DNA from: CAZNRY01 sp964575675
Lineage (GTDB): Bacteria > Eisenbacteria > RBG-16-71-46 > CAIMUX01 > VGJL01
NCBI GenBank assembly: GCA_964575675.1
Contig: CAZNRY010000021.1
Location: forward strand, 1 to 32,225
DNA: 32,225 nt
Direction of reading: 5' to 3'
Shown: positions 31,906-32,225 of the stretch, piece by piece
How positions within the stretch are numbered: position 1 is the stretch's first letter
Layout of the letters: each line of letters begins with the position of its first letter
Position numbers and translations under genes: made by a program
The notes under the pieces: model-generated
The model's input: the letters and a program-made list of their open reading frames with translations, nothing else
What the model was told of the DNA's origin: nothing
Databases searched by the model: none

Positions 31906-32225
31906 ATGTTGAAAAGAAGAATGGCTTTCATTGCCCTGGTCGGGGGACTCGCTGTCGCCGTGCAGGGCGATCTCGTCCAGGCAGGATCGTGCTGCGGATC
32001 GGGGAAAAGCCCCGGCGCCGGGGAGAATTCTGGTTGCTCGCAGCAGGCGAGCGATGTTGCCGCTCCGCTCCCGAAGGTGTGCCTGCACGGCGGATACGTG
32101 ACCGCCACCAAAGCAAATGCATTCGAGACGGTGTTCGCCACCGATGGGGTCCGTAACCACAGCTGCCCGATGCAACGGCATCCCGGCACATATGAAGAGG
32201 CGGAAGGACAGGTGGAGGTCCAGCC
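31906..32225 (+). CDS. Secreted Cys-rich protein, 5' part (runs off the window)
   Basis: An ATG at 31906 with AGGAGG 7 bases upstream opens a frame that continues to the window end (106 codons seen). Residues 1-26 are a signal peptide (MLKRRM then a hydrophobic run) ending near VQAGS. The mature part is Cys/Gly/Ser-rich (GSCCGSGKSPG, NSGCSQQ) and continues with CLHGGYVTATKANAFETVF and HSCPMQRHPGTYEEAEG. The Cys and His pattern suggests metal binding, but I recognise no family with certainty. It diverges from the redox operon across the intergenic region. Confidence 0.72.
   Translation, partial: MLKRRMAFIALVGGLAVAVQGDLVQAGSCCGSGKSPGAGENSGCSQQASDVAAPLPKVCLHGGYVTATKANAFETVFATDGVRNHSCPMQRHPGTYEEAEGQVEVQ

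Noticed and set aside
1..32225. CRISPR arrays, tRNA or rRNA genes
   Set aside because: No evenly spaced repeats, cloverleaf-like segments or rRNA-like stretches were seen in the intergenic regions read by eye.

Overview
The window looks like a GC-rich bacterial chromosome fragment. It contains a very large exported beta-helix protein with a C-terminal FlgD-like Ig domain, a type common in the FCB group and in lineages such as Candidatus Eisenbacteria. The taxon is an inference from protein style; no rRNA or tRNA gene was seen. The standard code applies: TGA, TAG and TAA all end normal genes, several by ATGA-type overlap with the next start.

Layout. 1-5576 (+): 3' part of a secreted protein with an unknown N-terminal domain, three Fn3-like modules, three homologous parallel beta-helix modules and an FlgD-like tail. 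5666-6883 (+): a metallo-beta-lactamase-fold hydrolase and a GNAT acetyltransferase. 6880-11588 (-): an Mre11/SbcD-like nuclease (YhaO type) translationally coupled to a large YhaN-like coiled-coil ATPase. 11709-13579: a small membrane protein (+) facing an AAA/DUF4143 ATPase (-). 13721-14459 (-): a tandem pair of FdxA-type 7Fe ferredoxins with a hairpin terminator. 14767-18702 (+): a secreted tripeptidyl-peptidase-II-like subtilase. 18727-21381 (-): a radical SAM/DUF2344 fusion protein.

21603-28313 looks like a lipid or polyketide locus. On the minus strand: ACP, beta-ketoacyl-ACP synthase, a possible 45-codon ORF, a membrane spermidine-synthase-like protein interrupted by an in-frame TGA, and an alpha/beta hydrolase. 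Diverging on the plus strand are a type III polyketide synthase and an isoprenylcysteine-methyltransferase-family protein, the same pairing as Bacillus bpsA-bpsB (alkylpyrone synthesis and methylation). The ACP/KAS pair could supply an acyl starter to the PKS.

28419-31259 (-) is a tight six-gene operon: an ATC-hydrolase-family protein, three different PNPOx-like split-barrel proteins, a six-helix membrane protein and a two-[4Fe-4S] ferredoxin. No known pathway that I recognise has this composition; it is the best candidate here for an undescribed redox system. Upstream lie a structured leader, a decayed IS3-type transposase fragment, and at the right edge the 5' end of a secreted cysteine-rich protein (+).
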